Shown: positions 29,079 through 37,457, counted from the first letter of the stretch. The stretch: DNA of 64,000 nt from an uncultured Alphaproteobacteria bacterium (GCA_943787445.1 CALSML010000017.1:146137-210136), one strand, 5' to 3'. Numbers and translations: made by a program. Notes: generated from the sequence alone by a model not told the origin.

Positions 29079-29405
29079 CTACTGGGTGCGCGTCTTGCCC
29101 ATGATCCCGCCAATGAACAACGCCGCGGCATAGCCGAAGGGCAGGATCATGACGGTCGAGAGCAACGGCATCCAGACCAGAACGAAAGGTTCGGGACCGC
29201 CACGGATGTGAAACGCGATAACGGCCACAATCGCCGCCGCGAAAGTGCCCACATAGGCCTCACGGTACAAACCATTGAAATTGGCCAATCGCCCGGACGT
29301 GTTCATGTCTGTGGGTGCCGGAAGGATTGCATTCACAATGAGCATGACAATCGTCATGGTCGCGAACGGCAAAATAAACAGAATCAGAAACTCAGGCTGG
29401 GTCAT
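29079..29405 (-). CDS. Small integral membrane protein, unknown function
   Basis: A 108-residue protein that I do not recognise. It has three to four hydrophobic helices: FLILFILPFATMTIVMLIV near the N terminus, AYVGTFAAAIVAVIAFHI in the middle, and a C-terminal MILPFGYAAALFIGGIMG. A G-x-AxA-rich helix pattern suggests close packing. ATG at 29405 has a GGAGGTTTGC ribosome-binding site. It is convergent with the bicupin gene and divergent from the Sec peroxiredoxin. Confidence 0.65.
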   Translation of the reverse strand: MTQPEFLILFILPFATMTIVMLIVNAILPAPTDMNTSGRLANFNGLYREAYVGTFAAAIVAVIAFHIRGGPEPFVLVWMPLLSTVMILPFGYAAALFIGGIMGKTRTQ

Positions 29406-29574
29406 GCAAACCTCCACATTTTTCTTCGGCCTTCTTGATAGTGCCGAACGCTCCATCAATACAATGATCACACCATCCGATACAAGGCCGAGTCGATTGC
29501 AACGCAGCAATCAAATGTGCACGATGGCGTCATCGCGTGTTGCAAGACGCATTTTTTAATGAGAAGGACCTAAT

Positions 29575-30054
29575 ATGTTGGACAAGCTTGGCATTGGTTC
29601 AGCCTTCCCCAACATGACGCTTAATCTCGTCGATGGTGGAACGCTCGACCTGCCGGATGGTCTCGGTTCTGGATACCGAGTCATCCTGTTCTATCGCGGC
29701 CACTGGTGACCCTATTGTCGCCGTCAGTTGGTCGGCTTCGCTAACCTGAAAGAAGAATTTGACAAGATCGGCGTCAGTATTGTCGCCGCAAGTGTCGATC
29801 CCATCGAGAAAGCCCAGGAAATCGCCGATGAGGTGAATTTCCCGGTTGCCTACGGTGTGACCCGTGAACAAGCAGACATGCTTGGCTCATGGTGGGAAGA
29901 TCGCCGTCAGATCGTACAACCTTCGGAATTCGTACTGGGTCCCGATGGCAACACGATCATGGCTTCCAGTTACAGTGACGGCCCGATTGGCCGCATAGAT
30001 GCCGCGGACATCGTCAAGATGGTCAATTTCTACGAGTCCATGAAGAACAAGTAA
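29575..30054 (+). CDS. Selenoprotein: peroxiredoxin-like (AhpC/TSA) protein with UXXC motif
   Basis: A 159-residue thioredoxin-fold peroxiredoxin-like protein read through one in-frame TGA at 29707-29709 (codon 45). The site reads FYRGHW-U-PYCRRQL. Ordinary relatives have FYRGHWCPYCRRQL, so the TGA stands exactly at the first active-site cysteine and the partner cysteine remains. The downstream half is intact and typical (ASVDPIEKAQEIA, then FPVAYGVTREQA, VLGPDGNTI). Peroxiredoxin-like UXXC selenoproteins are a known family in marine bacteria. It would reduce peroxides or disulfides with thioredoxin-type electron supply. The start has GAGAAGGACC upstream, and a strong terminator follows at 30086. 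Confidence 0.9.
29710..29745 (+). promoter_or_regulatory. Candidate SECIS region of the peroxiredoxin-like selenoprotein
   Basis: Downstream of the UGA two alternative hairpins can be drawn. One pairs GUUGGU (29727-29732) with GCUAAC (29740-29745), two of the pairs being G-U, around a seven-base loop with GG near its start, 17 bases after the UGA. The other is a four-base GCCG/CGGC stem at 29720-29736. The first fits bacterial SECIS spacing better. Weaker than the hairpins at the other client genes. Confidence 0.4.
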
Positions 30055-30085
30055 CGTCCACACCCAACAGGTACAGACGTTTGCG

Positions 30086-30114
30086 CGCCGCACCGGCTTC
30101 CGGTGCGGCGTTTG
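30086..30114 (+). terminator. Intrinsic terminator after the peroxiredoxin-like selenoprotein
   Basis: A perfect ten-base stem, CGCCGCACCG with CGGTGCGGCG, closes a five-base loop and is followed by a T-rich stretch (TTTGCGTTTCC). It lies 32 bases after the stop codon of the selenoprotein gene. Confidence 0.8.
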
Positions 30115-30187
30115 CGTTTCCTTAGGCCTTACGCAACGGCGAGACGACGGCTAGACTTCGGTCATACAAAACAGGGAGGGCCAACAG

Positions 30188-30592
30188 ATGCTCGCATTCG
30201 ACTTGGAAGTGGAACAGGTTTTCGATCCGGAGAAACACGTCGAGAAAATTCTCGGCTCGGTTTCAGATGGAGACGTCACAATTGCATGTTGGGAGCCCGG
30301 TCAGGTCAGTCCCAACCACTGCCACCCGGATTGTACCGAAATCTATTTTTGTTGGCAGGGCGGCGGCATCATGCGCACGCCTGACGGCAGCGTGCTGGAC
30401 ATCAAGCCCGGTTCTTTCGTGGTTCACCCTCCTGGCGAGGTGCATGAATACGAAAATGGCCCTGAACGTTCACTGCTATTTCGGGTTCGTTACGGATCAG
30501 ATATGGCGCCCCGGATGCTGAACTGGCCGTCCAACCCGAGCTATGAGCGAACTGCCGAGGATATTGGCTATTTCGAGGCCAACCCGGTCTAG
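30188..30592 (+). CDS. Single-domain cupin protein
   Basis: A 134-residue cupin. Motif 1 reads NHCHPDCTEIYFCWQGGG, with two histidines and a glutamate, and motif 2 has PGSFVVHPPGEVHEY. The extra cysteines next to the metal histidines (HCHPDC) are unusual and resemble cysteine-type dioxygenase or sugar-binding cupins, but no specific function can be assigned. Leader AGGGAGGGCCAACAG gives a good ribosome-binding site. Confidence 0.8.
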   Translation: MLAFDLEVEQVFDPEKHVEKILGSVSDGDVTIACWEPGQVSPNHCHPDCTEIYFCWQGGGIMRTPDGSVLDIKPGSFVVHPPGEVHEYENGPERSLLFRVRYGSDMAPRMLNWPSNPSYERTAEDIGYFEANPV

Positions 30593-30598
30593 AAAGCA

Positions 30599-30626
30599 TT
30601 ATTACACAATTTTAAGTGTGTAATAA
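30599..30626. repeat. AT-rich perfect inverted repeat upstream of the ABC importer
   Basis: Ten-base arms TTATTACACA and TGTGTAATAA around an eight-base AT-rich centre, seven bases after the cupin stop. There is no T run and little GC, so it is more likely a dimeric regulator's operator than a terminator. It lies just upstream of the candidate promoter of the ABC operon. Confidence 0.55.
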
Positions 30627-30637
30627 ATTATTCTACG

Positions 30638-30665
30638 TTGTTATTTTGGTATTATGCCCTATATA
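30638..30665 (+). promoter_or_regulatory. Candidate sigma-70 promoter of the ABC importer operon
   Basis: TTGTTA and TATATA separated by 16 bases in an AT-rich patch unlike the surrounding GC-rich DNA, 48 bases before the ATG at 30713. The inverted repeat at 30599-30626 ends 11 bases upstream of the -35 element. Confidence 0.45.
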
Positions 30666-30712
30666 CACTCGGCGTTATGAATTAAACGCGACTGTTGAAG
30701 GGGCCTGAGGCC

Positions 30713-31741
30713 ATGCGAAATTATCTGAATAACACTGCAATCCGCGGCATTGCTGTGTTTGCACTGATGATCGGTCTGCTGTTCCAGACCGATGCGTCTG
30801 CGCAGACCAAACTGAAACTTGCCTACATTCCGATCATGCCCATGGCTCAGCTCTTCGTGATGCAGGGCGAAGGCTGGACAGAGGAAGCCGGAATCGAGCT
30901 CGAACTGACGAAGTTCTCTTCCGGCCCGGCCATCGTGCAGGCCATCGCCGCAGGAGATTTCGATGTCATGTATTTCGGCATCGGCCCGGCCATGGTGTCA
31001 CGCGCCCGCGGCGTTCCGATCAAGGTCGTGGCCAGCAACGGGATCGAACAGATCGGTCTGATCGCCCGTGGCGAGTTCGCCAAGACCATGGCCGCCGCTG
31101 CCAGCCCTGCCGAAGGCGTTCGCAAGTTCACGGCAGACACTGGCCGCAAGCCACGCATTGCCTCTCTGCCAAAAGGTTCGGTACCCGATACGGTCTTCCG
31201 TCACTGGGTGCTGCGTGTTGCCGGGCTGAGCGAAGACGACATCGAGATCGTCGGGATGGGTGCCGGCAAGGTACAGCAGGCGATGCTGGCCGAATCGGTC
31301 GATGCCGCCTCGATCCTAGAACCGATCGTGACCATCATCAAGGATCGTCAGCCCGACTCGCAGCTCATTGCCGCTGGCAGTGACATGCTGGAGAAGCAGC
31401 CCGGCGCCGTTCTGGCCGTCCGCGAGAATGTCATCGCCACCAACCGGGATGCTGTCGCAAAGCTGGTCGAACTGCATGTTCGTGCGACCAAGCTGATCAA
31501 TGACGATCCCGATCGCGCAGCCAAGCACATCCACGCAGCGCTCGGGCAGGGCCTGCTTCCGCTGGATATTATCCAGCGCGCAGTACGCTCCGAGATCAGC
31601 AATTTCATCGCTGACCCCAATGTGATCGTTCCGGCGACCAAGGTGATGCATGATTTCTCGGCGGAGATCGGCACCCTGAAGAAGCCGGTACCACTGGACG
31701 AGCTGTTTGACGCATCGTTCTACAATCAGCTTGAGAAGTAG
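30713..31741 (+). CDS. ABC importer substrate-binding protein, nitrate/sulfonate/taurine (SsuA/NMT1) type
   Basis: About 342 residues with a signal peptide (GIAVFALMIGLLFQ, cleavage near SAQ). The mature part follows the SsuA/TauA/NMT1 pattern: KLAYIPIMPMAQLFVMQGEGW, then ELTKFSSGPAIVQAIAAGDFDVM, and ASLPKGSVPDTVFRHW. It binds a ligand in the periplasm and delivers it to the permease at 31745. The DsrE-like gene at the end of the operon hints at a sulfur-containing ligand, but this is inference. Start ATG at 30713; the upstream TTG is less likely. Confidence 0.88.
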   Translation: MRNYLNNTAIRGIAVFALMIGLLFQTDASAQTKLKLAYIPIMPMAQLFVMQGEGWTEEAGIELELTKFSSGPAIVQAIAAGDFDVMYFGIGPAMVSRARGVPIKVVASNGIEQIGLIARGEFAKTMAAAASPAEGVRKFTADTGRKPRIASLPKGSVPDTVFRHWVLRVAGLSEDDIEIVGMGAGKVQQAMLAESVDAASILEPIVTIIKDRQPDSQLIAAGSDMLEKQPGAVLAVRENVIATNRDAVAKLVELHVRATKLINDDPDRAAKHIHAALGQGLLPLDIIQRAVRSEISNFIADPNVIVPATKVMHDFSAEIGTLKKPVPLDELFDASFYNQLEK

Positions 31742-31744
31742 CTG

Positions 31745-32491
31745 ATGTCCAAACGCACCCTTCGCGGTGCGGGAGGCCTGTTCGCCTTTCTGGCAATCTG
31801 GGAGCTGGTGGCTCGCAGTGGTTTCGTCGAAGCCACCCTGCTGCCCGCTCCCAGTCGCCTGCCCGCCACGCTGATTTCGGAAGTCACGCTCGGCTTCTGG
31901 CACCAGATGGTGCTGGCCAGCCTGAACCACTATCTGATCGGCTTGGTCAGTGGCTCGCTGCTGGGCGTTCTGGCCGGGGCGGCCGTAGCGTTGTTTCCCA
32001 ATCTCGATGCGCTGCAGAGCTGGCTCGCCCGGATGCTGCGTCCCATCCCGCCCCTGGCCTGGATCCCCTTTGCCATCATCTGGTTCGGGATCAGTGAAAC
32101 CGCTGCTGCCTTCATCATCGGGATCGGCGTCTTCTGGATCAACTACTTCACCGCCTATACCGCGGCGCGGGCGGTTGATCCCGACCTGCTCGAGCTGGCC
32201 GCGTCCTTCGGTCATCGTTCTCTGGGAGCACGGCTGCGCAAGGTGATCCTGCCCGCCGCCGCACCGGGAATTCTCTCGGGCCTCCGCGCCGGTCTCGGTC
32301 AAGGCTGGATGACCGTCGTCGCGGCCGAACTCTTCGGGATCACCGGCATTGGCCAGCGCATGAACGAAGCTGCTGGGCTCCTCGCGACCGAAGTCGTGAT
32401 TGTCTACATGCTCACCATTGCACTACTTTACGGCATCAGCGACATGCTGTTCGTGAAAGCACAAAATCGGGTGCTCCGATGGCAGCGATAG
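31745..32491 (+). CDS. ABC importer permease, SsuC/TauC type
   Basis: A 248-residue inner-membrane permease with about six helices. The cytoplasmic EAA loop reads LELAASFGHRSLGARLRKVILPAAAPGILSG in family terms and is seen around residues 140-170. It starts three bases after the binding-protein stop and overlaps the ATPase gene by 13 bases, so all three subunits are made together. Confidence 0.9.
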   Translation: MSKRTLRGAGGLFAFLAIWELVARSGFVEATLLPAPSRLPATLISEVTLGFWHQMVLASLNHYLIGLVSGSLLGVLAGAAVALFPNLDALQSWLARMLRPIPPLAWIPFAIIWFGISETAAAFIIGIGVFWINYFTAYTAARAVDPDLLELAASFGHRSLGARLRKVILPAAAPGILSGLRAGLGQGWMTVVAAELFGITGIGQRMNEAAGLLATEVVIVYMLTIALLYGISDMLFVKAQNRVLRWQR

Positions 32492-33240
32492 TCGAACTGA
32501 AGGGCATTGCCGCGACCTTCCCCGGCGCGGACCTGTCCGTATTCTCCGATATCGACCTCGCCATCGAGCGCGGTGAATTCGTCATCGTCGTCGGCGCTTC
32601 CGGCGCGGGGAAATCAACCCTGCTGAGAGTCATGGCCGGATTGCTTCCGCCTTCGGCCGGAACGATTTTACATGCCATTAAAACCCGTCCGGACCGGCGT
32701 GAAATCTCCATGGTCTTTCAGGAAGCCCGGCTGATGCCCTGGCGCAGGGTCGCCGACAATGTGGCGCTGGGACTTGAAGGCCTGGCGGTGTCCCACGCGG
32801 AACGCGACCAGCGTATCGCCGATGCGCTCCGGCTGGTCGGCCTCGCCGATTATGGCGATCGCTGGGCCCATGAGTTGTCCGGCGGTCAGCGCCAGCGTGT
32901 GGGCATCGCCCGCGGGCTGGCCGTGGACCCCGATCTGCTACTGATGGACGAGCCTTTCGGCGCTCTCGACGCCATTACGCGTCAGTCCCTGCAGGACGAG
33001 TTACTGCGCATCTGGAAAGAGACCGGCAAGTCGATTCTCTTCGTGACCCACGATATCGACGAAGCGGTCTATCTCGGCGATCGGGTGCTGTTGCTGGGCG
33101 GCGCCCCGGCGCGGATGGTGCAGACCTACAACGTCGATGCCCCGCGCCCACGCGCCCGTGAGGGGGAAGACGTCGGACAGTTGGGAGCACAGGTCAAAGC
33201 TGACTTGGCTACCCTGTTCGACGAAGGTGGCGGTATCTGA
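32479..33240 (+). CDS. ABC importer ATP-binding protein, SsuB/TauB type
   Basis: A 253-residue nucleotide-binding subunit. Walker A is GASGAGKST near residue 38, the Q-loop is in VFQEARLMPWR, the signature is LSGGQRQR, Walker B is LLLMDEPFGALD, and the switch histidine is in VTHDIDEAVYLGD. It is complete and powers the permease at 31745. The small DsrE-like gene follows after two bases. Confidence 0.93.
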   Translation: MAAIVELKGIAATFPGADLSVFSDIDLAIERGEFVIVVGASGAGKSTLLRVMAGLLPPSAGTILHAIKTRPDRREISMVFQEARLMPWRRVADNVALGLEGLAVSHAERDQRIADALRLVGLADYGDRWAHELSGGQRQRVGIARGLAVDPDLLLMDEPFGALDAITRQSLQDELLRIWKETGKSILFVTHDIDEAVYLGDRVLLLGGAPARMVQTYNVDAPRPRAREGEDVGQLGAQVKADLATLFDEGGGI

Positions 33241-33242
33241 GT

Positions 33243-33536
33243 ATGCGCGTGGTTCTCCATGCCCCGACCGCTGACGCGTTGCACAGGGCGCGATCCAACG
33301 CCCGCAATCTGCGAGTCCGGCAACCGGATGCCGAGATCCTGATCGTTGTGAATGCGGATGGCGTCCCCGCAGCCCTGGCCACCCGCGACCCGGACACCGA
33401 TCTGGCACTCCGGCTCTGCGCCAATACGCTTGCGGCCCGCAATCTCGACACACCCGCCAACATCCGCACCGTCCCGGCCGCGGTCGAAAGCCTCGCGCTG
33501 CTACAGGCCGAGGGGTGGACCTATATCCGGGCCTAG
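33243..33536 (+). CDS. DsrE/DsrF-like small protein
   Basis: A 97-residue protein with the DsrE-like fold outline: VVLHAPTADALHRARSNARNL, then LRLCANTLAARNLD, ending AVESLALLQAEGWTYIRA, a characteristic C terminus of this group. The cysteine in LRLCANTL could carry a persulfide. DsrE relatives take part in sulfur trafficking. It is the last gene of the ABC-importer operon, which suggests use of a sulfur compound (inference). Confidence 0.8.
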   Translation: MRVVLHAPTADALHRARSNARNLRVRQPDAEILIVVNADGVPAALATRDPDTDLALRLCANTLAARNLDTPANIRTVPAAVESLALLQAEGWTYIRA

Positions 33537-33553
33537 GTCCAGCTCCGCGCCCG

Positions 33554-34039
33554 CTAGTCCCGGAAGTTCACATATTGCAGCGGCAGATCGAGCTTCATGT
33601 CCTTGATCAGCTGGATCGTCGCCGTCAGATCATCGCGCTTCTTGCCCGACACCCGCAGCTCGTCGCCCTGAATGGCCATCTGGACCTTCATCTTCGAAGC
33701 CTTGACCGCCTTGATGATCTTCTGGGCCGTCTCGCGCTCAACCCCCTGCCTGATGGTCACGGTCTGGCGCACCGTATTGCCCGAAGCCATTTCCGGCTCT
33801 CCGAAGTCAAACGCCCCCACATCGACCTTGCGGCGCGTCAGGTAAACATTCAGCACCTCGTGGACCTGCTTCAGCTTCAGATCGTCATCGGCCCACAGGG
33901 TCAGGGTCTCGTCGTTGCGTTCGATCGAGCAGCTGCTGCCCTTGAAATCATAGCGCGTCCCGATTTCGCGCATGGCACCCTGAATGGCGTTATCGACCTC
34001 CGGCACTTCGGTGCGGGATACAACGTCAAATGACGGCAT
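33554..34039 (-). CDS. yajQ: YajQ-family nucleotide-binding protein
   Basis: A 161-residue YajQ protein. It begins PSFDVVSRTEVPEVDNAI, contains RYDFKGS near residue 29, RRKVDVG in the middle and the final QGDELRVSGKKRDDLT, all diagnostic. YajQ proteins bind cyclic di-GMP or other nucleotides and affect gene regulation; the role here is not shown. The ATG at 34039 matches the universal MPSFD start; the upstream frame extension to 34081 is not needed. Confidence 0.93.
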   Translation of the reverse strand: MPSFDVVSRTEVPEVDNAIQGAMREIGTRYDFKGSSCSIERNDETLTLWADDDLKLKQVHEVLNVYLTRRKVDVGAFDFGEPEMASGNTVRQTVTIRQGVERETAQKIIKAVKASKMKVQMAIQGDELRVSGKKRDDLTATIQLIKDMKLDLPLQYVNFRD

Positions 34040-34385
34040 GGCAGTCCTCAATTCTTCCAGTGGAACACGGCGTGGCAACACTAAATTCTCTCCGGCCGGA
34101 CTCTGTCAAGAATTCAGGCGCCGGGGAAGCCATCACCGCCACACCCTGCCCTGCAGGCAACAGATAAATTCTCTGTCATCCCCTTGTTCGCGGAGGGCGG
34201 GAAGCCGATTATGCTTGGTGGAGGAGGATCGTTCCTCCGTAACTCTGTCCGACTACGTTCGATAGAGTCCACATTATCCCCGGTATTCTGGGTTTAATCC
34301 TAAATTATTGTCCAAGTTCGTCCGGCCTTGTCCGCTGCCATCCACGATTTTATGTGGTATAAAATGTGGTAGGAGCTAGGAATAG
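34040..34385. other. Non-coding gap at the left edge of the genomic island
   Basis: No gene is visible in these 346 bases. A perfect hairpin (GGAGGA-TCGT-TCCTCC, 34223-34238) lies in the middle. The 20 bases at 34220-34239 match the first 20 bases of selC (46028-46047) at 17 positions, possibly by chance. The island repeat at 34353-34371 ends 14 bases before the integrase ATG. Confidence 0.5.
34353..34371 (+). repeat. Left direct repeat of the genomic island (candidate att or integrase arm site)
   Basis: TGTGGTATAAAATGTGGTA, matching 45952-45970 at 18 of 19 bases in the same orientation. Each copy is itself a double TGTGGTA. It lies 14 bases upstream of the integrase ATG, the usual place for an attachment or arm site. 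Confidence 0.65.
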
Positions 34386-35603
34386 ATGGCCAAAAGCGGG
34401 AAACACCCAGACAGAGCACTGACTGCCGTTGGCGTGCGCAACTTGAAAACCCCTGGCCGCTATGCGGACGGTGGTGGGCTGTATTTGCTCGTGGACGGAC
34501 CAGACACGAAACGCTGGGTTTTACGGACCCAGATAAAGGGCGGACGTCGAACGGATATAGGGCTAGGTGGCCTATCCACGACGACGCTTGCCGAGGCACG
34601 CGAGAAATCACTGGCATATAGGAAGATGGCCCGCGCGGGGGTCGATCCGGTCGCGGCCAAGCGCGAAGCTGAGAAAGTCGTCCCCACATTCGCTCAAACT
34701 GCGGAGAAAGTTTACGCGAGCCACTCGAAGGGCTGGACCAACGCCAAGCACGCCGAGCAATGGATCAACTCGCTCAAGCGGTATGCCTATCCCCACATCG
34801 GCACAATGCCCGTTGACCAGATCGCACCATCAAATGTTGCGACCACACTCGAACCCATATGGTTCGACAAGCCGGAGACCGCGCGAAGAGTTCGACAACG
34901 TATCGGTGCGGTGCTCGATTGGTCCACGACCGAAGGCCACCGCGACGGCGTGAACCCTGTTGAAGGCGTGAAAGCTAGTTTCGCCAAGAAGAAGGCCGGT
35001 GCAAAGAAGCACTTCCCGGCCATGCCATATCAGGAAGTCTCGGACTTTCTAACGACCCTTCAAGAATCGGACACGTCACTCCCAACGAAGTGCGCACTGG
35101 AGTTTCTGATCCTGACGGTTGGACGGACCAACGAAGTTATCAAAGCTGACTGGCAGGAAATCGACATTGACGATGCCACATGGACGGTTCCGGCTTCCCG
35201 CATGAAGCGGAAGGTCGAACATAGAGTCCCGCTGTCTCTCCGTGCACTCGAACTACTGGAGGCCATGAGACCCGTGACGGTCGGCACCGGCCTAGTGTTC
35301 CCCGGTGACAAAGCTGGGGAACCCCTTTCGGATGCCGCGCTCCTGAAGACCGTCAATCGGTATGCACCCAAATATACGGTCCATGGCTTCCGATCCTCGT
35401 TCCGGGATTGGGCAGAAGAACGGACAAACTTCACGCGTGCCGTATGCGAGCAGGCTCTGTCTCACGGACTTAAGGATAAGACCGAGGCGGCATACAATCG
35501 AAGCGATCTGTTCGAGAAGCGACACGACTTGATGGCACGATGGTCAGACTACCTCACCAAAAATTCTGCGGATGTAGTCGCGTTCAAGGCAGCAAAGAAG
35601 TGA
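34386..35603 (+). CDS. Tyrosine recombinase integrase (DUF4102/P4-type)
   Basis: A 405-residue phage/island integrase. The N-terminal DUF4102 DNA-binding domain shows DGGGLYLLVDGPDTKRWVL. The catalytic domain has the first arginine in LTVGRTNEV, the HxxR box in VHGFRSSFRDWAEE, a histidine in LSHGLKDKTEAAY and the tyrosine in AAYNRSD, followed by the family tail KRHDLMARWSDYL. It is intact and reads into the island. It probably catalysed insertion of the 34.35-45.97 kb segment next to selC. Start at ATG 34386 after a GGAGCTAGG site. Confidence 0.93.
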   Translation: MAKSGKHPDRALTAVGVRNLKTPGRYADGGGLYLLVDGPDTKRWVLRTQIKGGRRTDIGLGGLSTTTLAEAREKSLAYRKMARAGVDPVAAKREAEKVVPTFAQTAEKVYASHSKGWTNAKHAEQWINSLKRYAYPHIGTMPVDQIAPSNVATTLEPIWFDKPETARRVRQRIGAVLDWSTTEGHRDGVNPVEGVKASFAKKKAGAKKHFPAMPYQEVSDFLTTLQESDTSLPTKCALEFLILTVGRTNEVIKADWQEIDIDDATWTVPASRMKRKVEHRVPLSLRALELLEAMRPVTVGTGLVFPGDKAGEPLSDAALLKTVNRYAPKYTVHGFRSSFRDWAEERTNFTRAVCEQALSHGLKDKTEAAYNRSDLFEKRHDLMARWSDYLTKNSADVVAFKAAKK

Positions 35604-35962
35604 GCAAACCCCATAACAAGCACACGCATCTGACGGTCCCGACTTCGCTGAATGCGGAACATCTTGCCCTTTCCGATGAAGTATTGGGCGCGCTCTTTCT
35701 AACTGTGATGGCAGGCTCTTATGCGGTCGTCTCCGGCGCTCCCTCTGATGATGTATCTGTAGAGGCATTCGTCGAGGCCATCTCAATAATCCGAGACATT
35801 GAGACGACATCGGCCAGCGAAGCGGCTGTTGTGATGGCGTTGCAGAAAGCAGGATTCAACGGGAATTTCACAGATGCTGGGAAAATAATCAGAGAGCACA
35901 TCCAAAACGAAGCACAAAGCATCGCGCAGACCTCACTAAACAAACTGACCTGCCCCCACTGA
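35600..35962 (+). CDS. Hypothetical protein coupled to the integrase
   Basis: A 120-residue protein not recognised from the sequence. A GTG at 35600 overlaps the integrase TGA (GTGA), and I prefer it over starts inside the integrase. It has a hydrophobic stretch, VLGALFLTVMAGSYAVVSG, and an acidic helical C-terminal half (VEAFVEAISIIRDIETTSASEAAVVM). The stop falls at the left inverted repeat of the IS3 element, so the C terminus may have been altered by the insertion. Confidence 0.5.
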   Translation: MSKPHNKHTHLTVPTSLNAEHLALSDEVLGALFLTVMAGSYAVVSGAPSDDVSVEAFVEAISIIRDIETTSASEAAVVMALQKAGFNGNFTDAGKIIREHIQNEAQSIAQTSLNKLTCPH

Positions 35963-35979
35963 CTGGTCCGATTTAAATG

Positions 35980-36810
35980 TTAGTGCATCATTCTTTTGAC
36001 CTCCATAGGCATGATGCTTTCCGGTGCCGGTGGCCTGTATCCGAGGGCTGAGTGTGGGCGCTTCGTGTTGTAGTGCCGTCGCCACTGCTCAATCACGTTC
36101 CGGGCTTCATTGAGGCTGTAGAAGATCTCTCCGTTCAGGAGCTCGTCGCGGAACCGGGCATTGAAGCTCTCGCAGTATCCGTTCTCCCAAGGTGACCCCG
36201 GTTCGATAAAGGCGGTTTGGGCACCGACAGCCTTGATCCATTGCCTGACCGCATCCGCGATGAACTCCGGTCCGTTATCCGATCGGATGTAGGCCGGAAC
36301 ACCCCGGATGATGAACAGGTCGGTCAGGGCATCAATCACATCCGTCGAGTTGAGCTTCCGCTTCACCCTGATTGCCAGGCATTCGCGGCTGAACTCATCG
36401 ATGATGTTCAGCGTTCTGTAGGCTCGCCCGTCTTCTGTTCGGTGATGCACAAAGTCGTACGACCAGACATGGTCAACATGCCGGGGCCTGAGACGGATGC
36501 ATGATCCGTCATTGAGTCAGAGCCGCGCTTTCCTCGGCTGCTTCATGGGAACCTTCAGCCCCTCACGACGCCACAGGCGCTCGACCCGCTTGTCGTTCAA
36601 TTGCCAGCCTGCCTCTCTCAGAATCGCCGCGATCCTTCGATACCCGTAACGGCCGTACTGCCGGGCCAGTTCAATCATATCCCGGACCAGGAGGTCTTCG
36701 TCATCTCGCGACTTCGCAACATAACGGTGTGTCGAACGATGCTGTCTCAGGACACGACAGGCACGGCGTTCCGATACTGCAAACTTGCCCCGCACCAGAT
36801 CAATGCAGTT
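35980..36810 (-). pseudogene. IS3 transposase orfB with an in-frame stop
   Basis: The N-terminal HTH_21 part (FAVSERRACRVLRQHRSTHRY and YGYRRIAAILREAGW) ends at TGA 36517-36519 and continues in the same frame as the rve integrase core: HVWSYDFVHHRT (first Asp), IRSDNGPEF (second Asp), and SPWENGYCESFNARFRDE with the final Glu, ending RPHSALGYRPP. Relatives read RLWLNDGS where this has RL-stop-LNDGS, so TGA replaces a tryptophan codon. The DDE triad is otherwise intact. Confidence 0.85.
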
Positions 36811-36827
36811 GCGCCGCCGTGCGGGGC

Positions 36828-37106
36828 TTAGAAGTTTCCCTTGGCAGCCTCGGACAGTATGAGCTTGTTCAGGGTGAGATCAGAAACAGCCCTGCGAAGA
36901 CGTTCGTTCTCCTTCTGCAGCCGCTTCAACTCTTTGAGTTGATCCGTCCCCATACCGCCATACTGCTTGCGCCAGCGGTAATAGGTTTGCTCCGTAATCT
37001 GCACCTGGCGGATCACGTCAATGCGAGCCTGACCTTACCCGACAAGCACATCAACCTGCCGTAACTTGGAGACTATCTCTTCGGGTTTGTGTCGTTTCGT
37101 TGCCAT
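36828..37106 (-). pseudogene. IS3 transposase orfA with an in-frame stop
   Basis: ATG at 37106 gives MATKRHKPEEIVSKLRQVDV, the normal IS3 orfA start. An in-frame TAA follows 28 codons in (GLU/GLN position in VLVG-stop-GQARID), and the frame then resumes through VQITEQTYYRWRKQYGG, the helix-turn-helix, and a leucine-zipper-like LKELKRLQKENERLRRAV to the end. Confidence 0.8.
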
Positions 37107-37148
37107 CCTTAATCCTCCGTTCACTAAAATACACGGTGGACCAATTCA

Positions 37149-37457
37149 ATGGAGGTGGATCAGCCTCAGCAGTGCTTTCAGTTGCTATCTACGCACCGAA
37201 GGGCGAGGGCTTGTGCTGTGTTTGGTATACTGCGACGTTAGAACCCTTAGGGACGTGAGTTTGGGGCCATGCCATCGAAGCCCCTCCGCACTTGCTTAGA
37301 GGGCTGGCTTGCAGAGCGACACGCTTGACGCTCAGGCGCGCCCGGAAAACTTGGGCGAAGCAGGCTCAGTCGAAATGGTTCACGCGCCGTAGCCTGCGAG
37401 TTAATCATCGCTGACAGACGGCCTAAACTGACCGGTAGCACTAAATGTGGACGCAGG
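37149..37457. other. Island gap without a recognisable gene
   Basis: About 310 bases between the IS3 element and the small membrane protein. No frame with a credible start, ribosome-binding site or recognisable protein was found on either strand. Confidence 0.4.

Larger units (their letters stand above)
35960..37148 (-). mobile_element. IS3-family insertion sequence, degenerate copy
   Basis: About 1.19 kb, bounded by related inverted repeats: 35960-35985 starts TGACTGGTCC and ends TTAGTG, and the complement of 37122-37148 starts TGAATTGGTCC and ends TTAGTG. Inside are orfA and orfB in the usual order on the minus strand. Both carry nonsense mutations (orfA TAA, orfB TGA), so the element cannot move by itself. 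It lies within the genomic island between the integrase-linked ORF and a small membrane protein. Confidence 0.85.

Noticed and set aside
34223-34238. Hairpin at the left island edge as an intrinsic terminator
   Set aside because: There is no T run on either side, and the divergent arrangement of yajQ and the integrase gives no transcript needing a terminator there.
36517-36519. In-frame TGA in IS3 orfB as recoding
   Set aside because: Relatives have Trp here (RLWLNDG), and orfA of the same element also carries a TAA stop, so the element is simply decayed.
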